Notes: generated by a model from the letters alone, not told the origin. A DNA stretch of 64,000 nt from JADKIH01 sp031427625 (GCA_031427625.1 JANPNV010000097.1:41807-105806), one strand, 5' to 3'; positions 53,024 to 62,916 are shown, counted from the stretch's first letter. Numbers and translations are program-made.

Positions 53024-55276
53024 ATGAACGAGACTTTACACGCTATCAGCAGAAAGATAATTTTTATTTTTGCATTTCTTGGGTTATCCTCCCAATACTT
53101 GAAAGCGGCAACCGGTGATACAATTCATGTTCAAGGATTCAACCACTTCCTGCATCAGAATTGTAATGTTGGAAATAACACCTATTTATTTCCACCTGAT
53201 TCAATAAATATTTATAAGATACTTCTTAGATATGAACTTAGTTGTCCGCCGGGATTAGGTTGCGACATTTACGACAGAATCGCAACTCTTAAAGTATTGC
53301 ACCATACAGGCAGAATGGATTCTACACTGACTCTTGCTCCATCTTTTAAAGTAAATGGAGTTTCCCCTGATTCATTGCAGTTTATGACTGATACATCCTA
53401 TCATTATTCATATGATACGATAGCTCATCATATTGATTCAACTGCATTTAATTCTTTGCAGGTTATTTTATATAACAATCCGAATTTCCCACTTCAGCCT
53501 ACAGATACATTGCATGTCTGGCAGGCATATTATAATCAATATACGTTTAATGCTAGCGGAATTGCCACCGATTCTGTATTCGTCACACCTGATTCAGTGA
53601 TATATCTCACCGTAGATTCAATTTATACACCCTTCGAAGTCATTGATCCGTTTGAGATAGCGCGTGCGATAACGCCTTATGGACAAGGTGTTGTTTTATG
53701 GTTTGATGTTTCCGATTATAGGCCGATTCTTCAAGACAGTGTTGCATTAAATTCCCGTGCATGTGGTTATAGTAATGGTTGGGAAGTAAGTACTGATTTT
53801 TATTTGATCGAAGGTGTTCCGCCAATGCATCCATATAAAGTTGTAAACCTATGGAATGGTACATTTCCTTATGGCAAGACATCAAATCCGATCGATAGTC
53901 ATCTTCAGCCGATCACCTTGCATGTAGATTCACAATCTGTTTATGAAAAAGTTCGGTTAATTACCACAGGTCATGGTTTTGGTTGTTCGCCTAATCAGAA
54001 TGTTGCTGAGTTTTTTAATGTCACACATTCTCTGGTTATTAATGGTGTTTCAAAACCTCAGCATTTGTGGAGAGACGACTGCGGACTCAATCCACTATAT
54101 CCACAAGGGGCTCCGGGTTATACGAGCACATGGTTTTACAAGAGGGCGAACTGGTGTCCAGGTTCATATGTAACACCGCACGATTACGATGCGACTGCGC
54201 TAGTAGGTACTTCCGATACCTTACGTGTCGACTACAATATGGTCAATTATACTGTTACGGCAGTCCCAAGTGGTGCTTATGCTCCTGAATATTACATTCA
54301 GTCGCATGCATTCTTTTATGATAGTATTGCTTACTCAGAAAATGCAGCAGTGCTCGAAATCAGAAAACCGAATGATGCATTCCAATTCAGAAGAATAAAT
54401 CCAATCTGTGAGTCATTTTCGCCTGAGATTATTATTAAAAATTATGGAAGGAATCCACTTCAGCAATTATCTGTTCATTATGGAATTGATGGCACCTATT
54501 CAAATACGTTTGCATGGACAGGTAATCTGGCGATGACAGCTTCTGCCACTGTCACATTACCACCGGTATCTTTTGGTTCGGGTACGCATACATTCGATGT
54601 TTTTATTGACCAGCCAAACAATTTAGCCGATGAGTTTGCATATGATGATACGCTGCATGCTTCTTTTACTGCTACGAATGTATACAATACCAATTTCATC
54701 GTGATTGCACTAAAGACTGACAATTCTCCGGCACAGTCATCATGGAATGTTAAAGACGATGCAGGTACCATATTATTTTCAAGGACAGGGTTTACATCAC
54801 AGCTTACATTTTATGTGGATACGCTTGTTCTGGGAAATGGATGTTACACAATTACGGTAAATGATGTGAATGGTGATGGAGTTTGTTGTTACAATGGCTC
54901 CGGAACACTTACGATTTTTCAGGGAGGATCTACGACGCCTATAATTAATTCCGGTGACTTCGGTCATTCCTTTACACTTAATCTGACACTTGATTTGCAA
55001 TCGGGAATTGAAGAGCCGGCTATTACGAATTCTGTTTTCGTTTATCCGAATCCAGCATCGGATAAAGTAACGCTTAATACTCCGTTTGAAAATGGTACTG
55101 TTCAAGTCGAACTTTTTGACATGACAGGCAGGATTGTTTCGAAATGGGAAGGTGTACAAGTGGCAGGCCATTCTGCTGAATTAACTCTTCCAGATGCTAC
55201 AGATGGGATCTATCATATGCGAATACAGAAATCTGATCGTGTATTTATTAAGAGAATGATGATTAAGCGTAAATAA
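53024..55276 (+). CDS. T9SS-exported PNGase F-like peptide-N-glycosidase
   Basis: A 750-residue secreted protein with N-glycosidase F-type jelly-roll domains. After a signal peptide (IFIFAFLGLSSQYLKAA), residues about 30-230 carry a first jelly roll with LSCPPGLGCDIYDRIATLKV, where the CDxxDR segment corresponds to the part bearing the catalytic Asp of PNGase F. The second jelly roll (about 270-455) has WRDDCGLNPLYPQ and WFYKRANWCPGS, a hallmark of the family. An Ig-like region (about 460-560), a further domain (TITVNDVNGDGVCCYNG), and a T9SS sorting domain (VFVYPNPASDKVTLN) follow. It probably removes N-glycans from host or environmental glycoproteins. Activity needs catalytic residues that I cannot all place. 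Confidence 0.87.
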   Translation: MNETLHAISRKIIFIFAFLGLSSQYLKAATGDTIHVQGFNHFLHQNCNVGNNTYLFPPDSINIYKILLRYELSCPPGLGCDIYDRIATLKVLHHTGRMDSTLTLAPSFKVNGVSPDSLQFMTDTSYHYSYDTIAHHIDSTAFNSLQVILYNNPNFPLQPTDTLHVWQAYYNQYTFNASGIATDSVFVTPDSVIYLTVDSIYTPFEVIDPFEIARAITPYGQGVVLWFDVSDYRPILQDSVALNSRACGYSNGWEVSTDFYLIEGVPPMHPYKVVNLWNGTFPYGKTSNPIDSHLQPITLHVDSQSVYEKVRLITTGHGFGCSPNQNVAEFFNVTHSLVINGVSKPQHLWRDDCGLNPLYPQGAPGYTSTWFYKRANWCPGSYVTPHDYDATALVGTSDTLRVDYNMVNYTVTAVPSGAYAPEYYIQSHAFFYDSIAYSENAAVLEIRKPNDAFQFRRINPICESFSPEIIIKNYGRNPLQQLSVHYGIDGTYSNTFAWTGNLAMTASATVTLPPVSFGSGTHTFDVFIDQPNNLADEFAYDDTLHASFTATNVYNTNFIVIALKTDNSPAQSSWNVKDDAGTILFSRTGFTSQLTFYVDTLVLGNGCYTITVNDVNGDGVCCYNGSGTLTIFQGGSTTPIINSGDFGHSFTLNLTLDLQSGIEEPAITNSVFVYPNPASDKVTLNTPFENGTVQVELFDMTGRIVSKWEGVQVAGHSAELTLPDATDGIYHMRIQKSDRVFIKRMMIKRK

Positions 55277-55385
55277 TTGTGTTTAATCAAAATTGCTAAC
55301 TTGAATTCAATAATATTTCAATGACATTCATCATAGTTATATTGACTTATCATTCTTAATATTCATTAGTCTAAATATTACTCAG

Positions 55386-55595
55386 ATGATGAATGGAAAT
55401 AGTTTATTTATGGGATGGGGTATATGGTTTATTCCGATAGTGATTGTGCTCGTTTTTTATTTTATTTATATCAGTAATTCTTTTTCAAAGAAAATTAAAA
55501 ATGATGTTTCTGCCTTTGATATATTGAAAAAGCGCTATGCCAAAGGCGAAATCTCTAAGTTAGAATTTGAACAAATGAAAAAGGACATTCAATAA
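55386..55595 (+). CDS. Small membrane protein with SHOCT domain
   Basis: A 69-residue protein with one membrane segment (MGWGIWFIPIVIVLVFYFIYI) and a C-terminal SHOCT motif (AFDILKKRYAKGEISKLEFEQMKKDI), a short helical hairpin common at the ends of bacterial membrane proteins. It starts at ATG 55386. Function is unknown. It stands alone upstream of the TetR-exporter operon on the same strand but 281 bp away. Confidence 0.78.
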   Translation: MMNGNSLFMGWGIWFIPIVIVLVFYFIYISNSFSKKIKNDVSAFDILKKRYAKGEISKLEFEQMKKDIQ

Positions 55596-55790
55596 TTTAG
55601 GGTGATCATTTTCTTGTAATTGTAATTGGCAATTTCTGTTTTGTGACTTTTTTATGGGTATTATTTAAATTTTTGCTTTAAATTCAGCTTGCTTACATTA
55701 TTAGTTCCCATAATATTATGCTGATTGCGATAAGTTTAATAGCGACTTAAAGCATACAATTAATAAATACGGGTAATGAGATTTAAAAAA

Positions 55791-55856
55791 TTAATCAAAT
55801 GATTAAAAAAAGTTTTTAAAATATTTGCTTAATCAATCATTTCACCATTATATTTG
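55791..55856 (+). promoter_or_regulatory. Promoter and likely TetR operator of the exporter operon
   Basis: TTTG (55824-55827) and TATATTTG (55849-55856) are 21 bp apart, matching the Bacteroidota promoter consensus. An inverted repeat TTAATCA-AA-TGATTAA lies upstream at 55791-55806, and a further TTAATCA half site (55829-55835) lies between the two boxes. These are good candidates for binding by the TetR protein encoded next. The -7 box overlaps the GTG at 55856, so the true start must be the later ATG at 55877. Confidence 0.55.
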
Positions 55857-55876
55857 TGCCGTTATTTAATTCTTTG

Positions 55877-56509
55877 ATGAAATCCCGAAAGCCAAAAAAA
55901 ATTGTTGATCCTTCCACAGAAGAGAAAATTAAGAACGCAGCCAAAATTATTTTTCATAGAAAAGGATTTGCTGCTACAAGGACAAGAGATATTGCATTGG
56001 AGGCAGATATTAATCTTGCCTTGTTAAATTATTATTTCAGAAGTAAAGAAAAGCTTTTTGACATCATCATGATGGAAAGTTTCCAGGAGTTTCTCCATTC
56101 CGTAAAAGGGATATTTAATGACGAGAATACAGATTTTGAAACTAAAATTGAAAAAATTGTAAGTAATTATATCGATTTATTTATCAATCAACCCGACATA
56201 CCAATTTTTTTATTGAATGAATTAAGGCATAATCCTGAAGATATAGTTTCGAAAATTAATATTAAGGAGATTCTTTTAAAATCAAGTTTTTTAAAACAGT
56301 TTAATAAGGCCGTTAAAACCGGCAAAATAGTTCGTATGAGTCCGCTGCATTTCATTATGAATTTAATGGGAATGACTGTTTTCCCTTTTGTCGCAAGCCC
56401 AGTATTGAAGAGCCTTGGTGACTTGTCACAGAAAGAATTTAATACGTTAATGATTCAACGGAAAAAACTTATTCCAGAATGGACTAAGATGATACTCATG
56501 ATAAAATAA
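55877..56509 (+). CDS. TetR/AcrR family transcriptional regulator
   Basis: A 210-residue repressor of the TetR family. I chose ATG 55877 because a GTG at 55856 lies in the -7 box. The helix-turn-helix domain is at residues about 10-55: KIIFHRKGFAATRTRDIALEADINLALLNYYFRSKEKLF, of the CecR-like form. The ligand domain is typical in length. It precedes a TolC-HlyD-ABC exporter operon by 39 bp on the same strand and probably controls it and itself. E. coli cecR, next to ybhGFSR, has the same layout. Confidence 0.9.
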   Translation: MKSRKPKKIVDPSTEEKIKNAAKIIFHRKGFAATRTRDIALEADINLALLNYYFRSKEKLFDIIMMESFQEFLHSVKGIFNDENTDFETKIEKIVSNYIDLFINQPDIPIFLLNELRHNPEDIVSKINIKEILLKSSFLKQFNKAVKTGKIVRMSPLHFIMNLMGMTVFPFVASPVLKSLGDLSQKEFNTLMIQRKKLIPEWTKMILMIK

Positions 56510-56548
56510 TTTTTTCAATGATATTTCAATCTCAAAAATGGAATTACA

Positions 56549-57838
56549 ATGATTAATTTAATGGCGAATCTGAAGCGCTTATCTTTCATTAGGATTTTAT
56601 GTCTTCTTTTAATATTCCCTCAATTATCTATTGCACAAAATGAGAAAATAATTACAATTGATTCTTGTTATGCACTTGCAAGGCTAAATTATCCATTGAT
56701 CAAACAAAGGGCTTTGCTTGAGAAGACAAATGACTATACCATTGACAATGCCTCTAAAGGTTATTTGCCACAATTAAATATAAATGGACAAGCCACCTAT
56801 CAATCTGATGTCACTAAAATTCCAATATCGTCACCAAATTTGAGTTTTAAAGAATTGAGTAAAGATCAATATAAAATTTATGGTGAGATTAATCAGTCCA
56901 TCACTGATCCATTTATCATAAAACAGCAAAAGGAATTTATTAGAAAAGGAACAGAATCAGAAGAACAAAAAATCGAGGTTGAGTTATATAAACTAAAAGA
57001 TAGAATTAATCAATTGTTTTTCGGTATTCTAATGTTTGATGAACAGATTAAACTGGCGGAATTATTAAAAAAAGATATTAAGATTGGAATTGCAAAAACT
57101 AATGCTGCAATTGCAAGTGGGACTGCGCTGAAAAGTAATGCTGACGTACTGTTAGCCGAAAGTTTAAAGTTAGAACAACGTGAGATTGAGTTAAAGTCAG
57201 GTCGAAAGGGTTTTTCTGATATGCTTGCCCTTTTTATAAATCAATCTGTTGACGAAGTAAAATTTTCGATGCCTGAAAATTTGTCGGTTACTGAGGTCGT
57301 AAACCGCCCAGAAATTAAGTTGTTTGAAATTAAGAGAAAGAGTCTGGATGTTCAGAATAAACTATTAAACGCGAAAAATTTTCCACGGATCAGTTTGTTT
57401 TTACAAGGTGGTTATGGTCGACCTGCTCTGAATTTTCTGAATAATGAATTCGATACATATTACTTAGGCGGTGTAAAGTTAAACTGGAATGTATCAGGTT
57501 TGTATACTTTAAAGAGGGATAAGGATTTGGTTACCTTAAATCAGGAATCATTGGATATTGAGAAGGAAATATTTCTTTTCAACATTAACTTTTCCTTAAA
57601 ACAACAATTTAGCGAATTAAATAAATTTCAACAGCTCATTGGTACAGACAATAAAATTATTGAACTGCGTGAAAAAATACAACTTGCAGCAAACAGCCAA
57701 CTCGAAAACGGAATTATTTCTGCTAATGACTTCCTGATTTATATAAATGCTGTGGATCAGGCAAGACAAAATCTTATTTTACATAGAGTGCAATTGTTAA
57801 TTACACAATATGCCTATCAGAATATATCGGGAAATTAA
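56549..57838 (+). CDS. TolC family outer-membrane efflux protein
   Basis: A 429-residue outer-membrane channel of the TolC family. It has a signal peptide (ILCLLLIFPQLSIA, then QNEK), the opening IDSCYALARLNYPLIKQR, paired long helices with NAAIASGTALKSNADVLLAESLKLEQREIEL, and a second repeat ending in LENGIISANDFLIYINAVDQARQNLI. Length is slightly short but normal for Bacteroidota members. It is the first structural gene of the exporter operon and would form the exit duct; HlyD-like and ABC genes follow with short gaps. Confidence 0.9.
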   Translation: MINLMANLKRLSFIRILCLLLIFPQLSIAQNEKIITIDSCYALARLNYPLIKQRALLEKTNDYTIDNASKGYLPQLNINGQATYQSDVTKIPISSPNLSFKELSKDQYKIYGEINQSITDPFIIKQQKEFIRKGTESEEQKIEVELYKLKDRINQLFFGILMFDEQIKLAELLKKDIKIGIAKTNAAIASGTALKSNADVLLAESLKLEQREIELKSGRKGFSDMLALFINQSVDEVKFSMPENLSVTEVVNRPEIKLFEIKRKSLDVQNKLLNAKNFPRISLFLQGGYGRPALNFLNNEFDTYYLGGVKLNWNVSGLYTLKRDKDLVTLNQESLDIEKEIFLFNINFSLKQQFSELNKFQQLIGTDNKIIELREKIQLAANSQLENGIISANDFLIYINAVDQARQNLILHRVQLLITQYAYQNISGN

Positions 57839-57855
57839 TTTAAAATAATACAGTA

Positions 57856-58758
57856 ATGAGAAAGTTCGTAAGTTTTATATTTTCTGTTTCTATAATTTAT
57901 TCACTGGTATCTTGTAAAGGAGGCAATAATCATTTTGATGCCACCGGTTCCTTTGAAGCAGATGAAATAATTGTTTCTTCAGAGAATGCAGGGATAATAA
58001 AACAGTTTAATGTTGATGAAGGTTCATCTGTTATAGCCAGACAAGTCATTGGTTATATCGACAGTCTTCAATTGTATTTAAAGAAAAGACAACTGGAAGC
58101 TCAAATGAATGCTTTGTTAGGGAAGAAGCCCAATGTTCCGATTCAGTTGGCTTCACTTCAGGAACAGTTGACGACAGCAGAGAAGGAGCAGGGTAGAGTA
58201 ATCAATCTGGTGAGGGCCGACGCTGCCACAACAAAGCAATTGGATGATGTAAACTCTCAGGTGGAAGTTTTGAAAAAGCAGATCGATGCAATGAAATCAT
58301 CATTAAACATTACCAGTGCTGGTATTTCTAACGATGCCGAACCAATAGAAATACAAATTGAGCAATTAAATGACTTGTTAGAAAAATGTAAAATTGTTAG
58401 TCCGATAGATGGGGCCATACTTGTTAAATATGCAGAAGCAGGTGAAATGACAGCACCAGGTAAACCTCTCTTTAAAGTAGCAGATCTTTCGACAATTATT
58501 TTACGTGCATATATTACGGGTGATCAGTTTCAGTTTGTTAAGGTTAATCAGAATGTGAAAATATTAACTGACGATGGAAACGGTAATTATAAGGAAACGA
58601 CAGGGAAGATAACGTGGATTAATGAAAAGGCAGAATTCACGCCGAAGACCATTCAAACAAAGGATGAACGTGCTAATCTTGTATATGCGATAAAGATAAA
58701 TGTGAAAAATGATGGCACTTATAAAATTGGTATGTATGGTGAAGTACGGTTTCAATAA
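57856..58758 (+). CDS. HlyD family membrane-fusion lipoprotein
   Basis: A 300-residue periplasmic adaptor joining the inner-membrane ABC unit to the TolC channel. The signal segment ends with lipobox LVSC (Cys20), so it is lipid-anchored. A biotinyl-lipoyl-like part is at about 35-70 (SSENAGIIKQFNVDEGSSV) and again at 185-205 (IVSPIDGAILVKYAEAGEM), with a coiled-coil hairpin between (LEAQMNALLGKKPN, then KQIDAMKSSLNIT). A beta-barrel region follows. It resembles E. coli YbhG. The stop codon overlaps the next ATG by one base (TAATG). Confidence 0.9.
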   Translation: MRKFVSFIFSVSIIYSLVSCKGGNNHFDATGSFEADEIIVSSENAGIIKQFNVDEGSSVIARQVIGYIDSLQLYLKKRQLEAQMNALLGKKPNVPIQLASLQEQLTTAEKEQGRVINLVRADAATTKQLDDVNSQVEVLKKQIDAMKSSLNITSAGISNDAEPIEIQIEQLNDLLEKCKIVSPIDGAILVKYAEAGEMTAPGKPLFKVADLSTIILRAYITGDQFQFVKVNQNVKILTDDGNGNYKETTGKITWINEKAEFTPKTIQTKDERANLVYAIKINVKNDGTYKIGMYGEVRFQ

Positions 58759-59684
58759 TGGTAGATGTAAATGTCGATAATGTTACAAAGACGTATAACA
58801 AGGAGGAACTTGTTGCAGTCGATCATGTTTCTTTTTCGGTTAATAAAGGTGAACTTTTTGGCTTGATCGGACCAGATGGTGCCGGGAAGACAAGCATTTT
58901 CAGAGTATTGACTACACTTCTCCTTCCTGATTCCGGAAATGCAACTGTTAACGGACTCGATGTAGTAAAGGATTATAAAATTATACGAAGTAAAGTGGGT
59001 TACATGCCAGGCAAATTTTCTTTGTATCCTGATTTATCAGTAGAAGAGAATCTGACTTTTTTTGCAACAATATTCAATACAACTGTAAAAGAGAATTACG
59101 ACCTTATAAAGGAAATTTATATTCAGATAGAACCATTTAAAAACAGGAAAGCTGGTAAACTGTCTGGTGGGATGAAACAAAAGCTTGCCTTATGTTGCGC
59201 ACTCATTCACCGCCCTACGGTTTTATTTCTTGATGAACCAACAACAGGCGTAGATGCTGTTTCCAGAAAAGAATTTTGGGAAATGCTGAAGAGATTAAAG
59301 CAAGAAGGAATAACCATTTTAGTAAGCACACCTTATATGGATGAGGCCATGTTATGTGAACGAATTGCATTGATGCAGGAAGGGAAAATTTTATCGATTA
59401 ACACTCCGCAGAATGTTACTGCAGAATTTCCTCAACGACTCTTTGCCATTAAGTCGGGTCGTATGAGTAAATTACTCCATGATTTGCGTGATTATGATGC
59501 TGTACAGAGCAGCAATTCATTTGGTGAATTTCATCACATCACTTTCAAAAATATGCAAATAAATTCTGAGAAGTCACTCCTTGGATTCCTTCAGGAGAAA
59601 GGACATGACAACTTAACTTTTAAGGAAATTACACCCACAATAGAAGATTGTTTTATTCAGTTAATGAAAGGAAGTCATGCCTGA
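58758..59684 (+). CDS. ABC transporter ATPase (YbhF N-terminal half-like)
   Basis: A 308-residue ATPase with a full set of motifs: Walker A GPDGAGKTS, signature LSGGMKQKLALCCAL, Walker B VLFLDEPTTGVD and a following Ser-x-x-x-Pro switch region (LVSTPYMDEA). The C-terminal 80 residues are an accessory domain. It corresponds to the N-terminal half of E. coli YbhF, where two ATPases are fused. Its 3' end overlaps the next ATPase gene by 8 bp, so the two are translated together and probably form a heterodimer. Confidence 0.92.
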   Translation: MVDVNVDNVTKTYNKEELVAVDHVSFSVNKGELFGLIGPDGAGKTSIFRVLTTLLLPDSGNATVNGLDVVKDYKIIRSKVGYMPGKFSLYPDLSVEENLTFFATIFNTTVKENYDLIKEIYIQIEPFKNRKAGKLSGGMKQKLALCCALIHRPTVLFLDEPTTGVDAVSRKEFWEMLKRLKQEGITILVSTPYMDEAMLCERIALMQEGKILSINTPQNVTAEFPQRLFAIKSGRMSKLLHDLRDYDAVQSSNSFGEFHHITFKNMQINSEKSLLGFLQEKGHDNLTFKEITPTIEDCFIQLMKGSHA

Positions 59685-60420
59685 AGTCGTTATAAGCGTT
59701 GATAAGCTGACGAAACGTTACGGTGATTTCATAGCAGCAAGCGATATTACATTTGATGTATATGCTGGGGAAATATTCGGGTTCATTGGTGCAAACGGAG
59801 CGGGCAAAACAACTGCGATGAGAATGCTTTGCGGATTATCAACACCTTCGTCGGGAAATGCGACAATAGCAGGATTTGATATATATTCTCAAACGGAAAA
59901 AGTAAAAAAGAATATCGGTTACATGAGTCAGAAATTTTCACTCTATGAAGATCTGACAGTGATGGAGAACATTAGTTTTTTCGGTGGCATTTATGGTTTG
60001 TCGGATAAGCAGATAAAGGAAAAAAGTCAAAAACTTATCAGTCAGCTTGGATTTTCAAAAGAAACCAAAAAGCTGGTCGGTTCATTACCTCTTGGCTGGA
60101 AACAGAAGTTGGCTTTTTCTGTTGCTGTTATTCACGATCCCAAAATTGTTTTTCTGGATGAACCAACGGGTGGTGTTGATCCTGTTACGCGGCGGCAATT
60201 CTGGGACCTGATATATGATGCATCTGACAGAGGAATTACGGTGTTTGTTACAACGCATTATATGGATGAAGCAGAGTATTGTAACAGGGTATCCATTATG
60301 GTTGATGGTGTTGTAAAAGCCCTTGATACTCCCGAAAAATTAAAACAACAATTCAATGCTGCATCAATGGATGAGGTCTTTTTTGAACTTGCCCGCGGTG
60401 CAAAGAGAAAAGCAGATTAG
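59677..60420 (+). CDS. ABC transporter ATPase (YbhF C-terminal half-like)
   Basis: A 247-residue ATPase corresponding to the second half of YbhF. Walker A is GANGAGKTT and Walker B IVFLDEPTGGVDP, with the switch His in FVTTHYMDEAEYC. The signature motif is degenerate: SLPLGWKQKLAFSVAV in place of LSGGQ. This is also seen in YbhF-type proteins and implies one functionally unequal ATP site in the dimer. It overlaps the preceding ATPase gene by 8 bp and precedes the first permease by 9 bp. Confidence 0.92.
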   Translation: MPEVVISVDKLTKRYGDFIAASDITFDVYAGEIFGFIGANGAGKTTAMRMLCGLSTPSSGNATIAGFDIYSQTEKVKKNIGYMSQKFSLYEDLTVMENISFFGGIYGLSDKQIKEKSQKLISQLGFSKETKKLVGSLPLGWKQKLAFSVAVIHDPKIVFLDEPTGGVDPVTRRQFWDLIYDASDRGITVFVTTHYMDEAEYCNRVSIMVDGVVKALDTPEKLKQQFNAASMDEVFFELARGAKRKAD

Positions 60421-60429
60421 GCGAAGATT

Positions 60430-61536
60430 ATGAAACAGTTTTTAGCATTTATAAAAAAGGAGTTTTATCATGTCTTTCGTGACAGGAAAACATTATTGAT
60501 GCTTTTTGGTGTGCCTGTCGTGCAGATTGTCCTTTTCGGTTTCGCGTTGACAAATGAAATAAAAAATTCGAAAATTGTTATCTGCGATTATGCAAAGGAT
60601 ATTGCATCAACAAGGATAATTGAAAAAATAGATGCAAGTAAGAATTTTGAAGTTGAAAAATCACTTTTCAGTCATAATCAGATTGAAGATGCATTCAGAA
60701 CCGGTAAAATAAAATTGGCAGTCATCTTTCCCGCAAACTTTAATAATGATCTGTTACATCTCAACAAGGCTCAGATACAGATTATCGCAGATGCGTCGGA
60801 TCCGAATACGGCGACGACTCTTACGAATTATATCAACATAATTGTAAGTGACTATCAGAAGCAGTTAGCAATCAACAATCCTTTGCCCTACAGAATTGTT
60901 ACTGAAACAAGGATGTTATACAATCCTGAACTGAAGGGAGTGACAAATTTTGTTCCCGGTGTAATGGCTCTCGTATTAATGCTGATATGTGTGATGATGA
61001 CTTCTGTGTCCATTGTAAAAGAAAAAGAGATGGGAACGATGGAAGTCCTGCTCGTATCTCCGTTTAATCCATTTCTCGTAATAATTTCTAAAGCTGTTCC
61101 CTATTTTGTTCTTTCTCTGATAAATCTTACCGTCATTCTCCTCCTCAGTGTCTTTTTATTAGAGATGCCTTTTAATGGAAGTGTTATTCTGCTTTTTGCC
61201 GAAAGTGGTTTGTTGATTATAACTGCTTTGTCGCTCGGATTGCTTATCTCCAATAGTACAGCTTCACAACAGGCAGCAATGCTTGTTTCATTAATGGGTA
61301 TGTTGATTCCGACAATGCTGCTTACAGGATTTATGTTTCCGCTTGAGAACATGCCGGTAGCGCTACAGGTTTTCGCTAATATACTTCCATCTAAATGGTA
61401 TTATATCATCGTGAAGTCTATTATGATTAAAGGACTTGGATTTAAATTTATCTGGAAGGAGACGCTTATACTTTTTGGAATGACTGTCTTTCTTTTATTT
61501 GTAAGTTTCAAAAAGTTTAAAGTACGGCTTGCATGA
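60430..61536 (+). CDS. ABC-2 type transporter permease (YbhS-like)
   Basis: A 368-residue inner-membrane permease of the ABC-2 family. A first membrane segment at about 20-45 (LLMLFGVPVVQIVLFGFAL) is followed by a periplasmic loop of about 130 residues, then five more segments with the MTSVSIVKEKEMGTMEVLLVSP motif after the second. This layout is that of YbhS/YbhR and YhhJ. It overlaps the second permease by 4 bp (ATGA). Together they should form the membrane pore for export of drugs or lipids. Confidence 0.92.
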   Translation: MKQFLAFIKKEFYHVFRDRKTLLMLFGVPVVQIVLFGFALTNEIKNSKIVICDYAKDIASTRIIEKIDASKNFEVEKSLFSHNQIEDAFRTGKIKLAVIFPANFNNDLLHLNKAQIQIIADASDPNTATTLTNYINIIVSDYQKQLAINNPLPYRIVTETRMLYNPELKGVTNFVPGVMALVLMLICVMMTSVSIVKEKEMGTMEVLLVSPFNPFLVIISKAVPYFVLSLINLTVILLLSVFLLEMPFNGSVILLFAESGLLIITALSLGLLISNSTASQQAAMLVSLMGMLIPTMLLTGFMFPLENMPVALQVFANILPSKWYYIIVKSIMIKGLGFKFIWKETLILFGMTVFLLFVSFKKFKVRLA

Positions 61537-62654
61537 GGACATTGAAATTTCTGTTGATAAAAGAATTCAGGCAAATATTTCGGAATAAATCTTTGCTGCC
61601 AATGATTTTTATGATGCCAATCATACAGCTTCTGATAATGCCGCTTGCAGCAGATTATGAAGTGAAGAATATTAATCTGGCTGTCGTCGATCACGATCAT
61701 TCATCATATTCACGTCAGTTAGTTTCAAAAATTGTTTCTTCCTGTTATTTCCGGTTGAAGGGTTATGATAATTCTTTCGATAATGCATTGGAACAAATAG
61801 AGAAAGATCAGGCTGATTTAATTTTGGAAATACCGCAGGGATTTGAAAAAAATCTGATAAAAGAAAATCAACAAAAATTATTTATTGCCGTAAATGCAAT
61901 AAACGGAACAAGGGCAAATCTGGGAGGAGCCTATTTGAATATGATTATTGCTGATTACAATATTGACATCAGGTTGGAGTGGATGCAGCCACAACGTTTT
62001 AATGTATCGCCTGTTATTGAAGTAGTGTCATTAAACTGGTTTAACAGGTATCTGAATTATAGTTTTTTTATGGTTCCCGGAATTCTTGCCATTATGGTTA
62101 CAATGGTTGGTGCCTATATGTGTTCATTGAATATTGTCAAGGAGAAGGAAATCGGAACCATTGAACAAATAAATGTGACACCGATTAAAAAATATCATTT
62201 CATTTTGGGCAAGCTGATTCCATTCTGGATTATTGGAATGTTTATCTTCACGATTGGATTGTTTATTGTAGGAAGACTGGTATATGGAATAATTCCGCTT
62301 GGAAGTATCGCATTACTATATAGTTTTTTGTCGTTATATCTGGTTGCATTGCTTGGTTTTGGTTTATTGCTTTCTACTTATTCAGATACACAACAGCAGG
62401 CAATGTCAATTGCATTTTTCTTTATGATGATTTTCTTATTGATGAGTGGACTTTTTACTTCAATAGACAGCATGCCTGAATGGGCAAAAGTTATTGCTAA
62501 GTCAAATCCGGTGACGTATTTCATTCAGGTTATGAGAATGATTGTCTTAAAAGGTAGTCGCTTCGCAGATATAAAAAATCATTTTATGGTTATGGCCGGT
62601 TTTGCTGTCTTGTTTAATACATGGGCCATATTGAATTACAGAAAGACGAATTAA
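61533..62654 (+). CDS. ABC-2 type transporter permease (YbhR-like)
   Basis: A 373-residue permease paralogous to the preceding one, with the same first membrane segment (LLPMIFMMPIIQLLIMPLA), a large periplasmic loop, and five later segments with MCSLNIVKEKEIGTIEQINVTP. The C-terminal part includes FMMIFLLMSGLFTSIDSMPEWA, the typical motif of the family. It is the last gene of the operon. The following 262 bp hold no gene and no clear terminator. Confidence 0.92.
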   Translation: MRTLKFLLIKEFRQIFRNKSLLPMIFMMPIIQLLIMPLAADYEVKNINLAVVDHDHSSYSRQLVSKIVSSCYFRLKGYDNSFDNALEQIEKDQADLILEIPQGFEKNLIKENQQKLFIAVNAINGTRANLGGAYLNMIIADYNIDIRLEWMQPQRFNVSPVIEVVSLNWFNRYLNYSFFMVPGILAIMVTMVGAYMCSLNIVKEKEIGTIEQINVTPIKKYHFILGKLIPFWIIGMFIFTIGLFIVGRLVYGIIPLGSIALLYSFLSLYLVALLGFGLLLSTYSDTQQQAMSIAFFFMMIFLLMSGLFTSIDSMPEWAKVIAKSNPVTYFIQVMRMIVLKGSRFADIKNHFMVMAGFAVLFNTWAILNYRKTN

Positions 62655-62916
62655 TTTCGGGAAGCTGCTAGTTTTTATTCATCTCATCCGGAAAATAAAA
62701 AATGTGAAATAGATTTTATTACAACAATATTTTTTCGAATTATATTTATAAATATTATGTTTCTTGATTTTAATATTTCAACATGAATTTCCTTCTCATT
62801 TTAAATAATAAATTGTATCTTGTTAGAAATAATCACAATAATTATTTTTTTAAGTATTGTATAGACACTATGATTATTTTATGTTTTTTTATTTATAACT
62901 TTTAAAAAATAGCATC

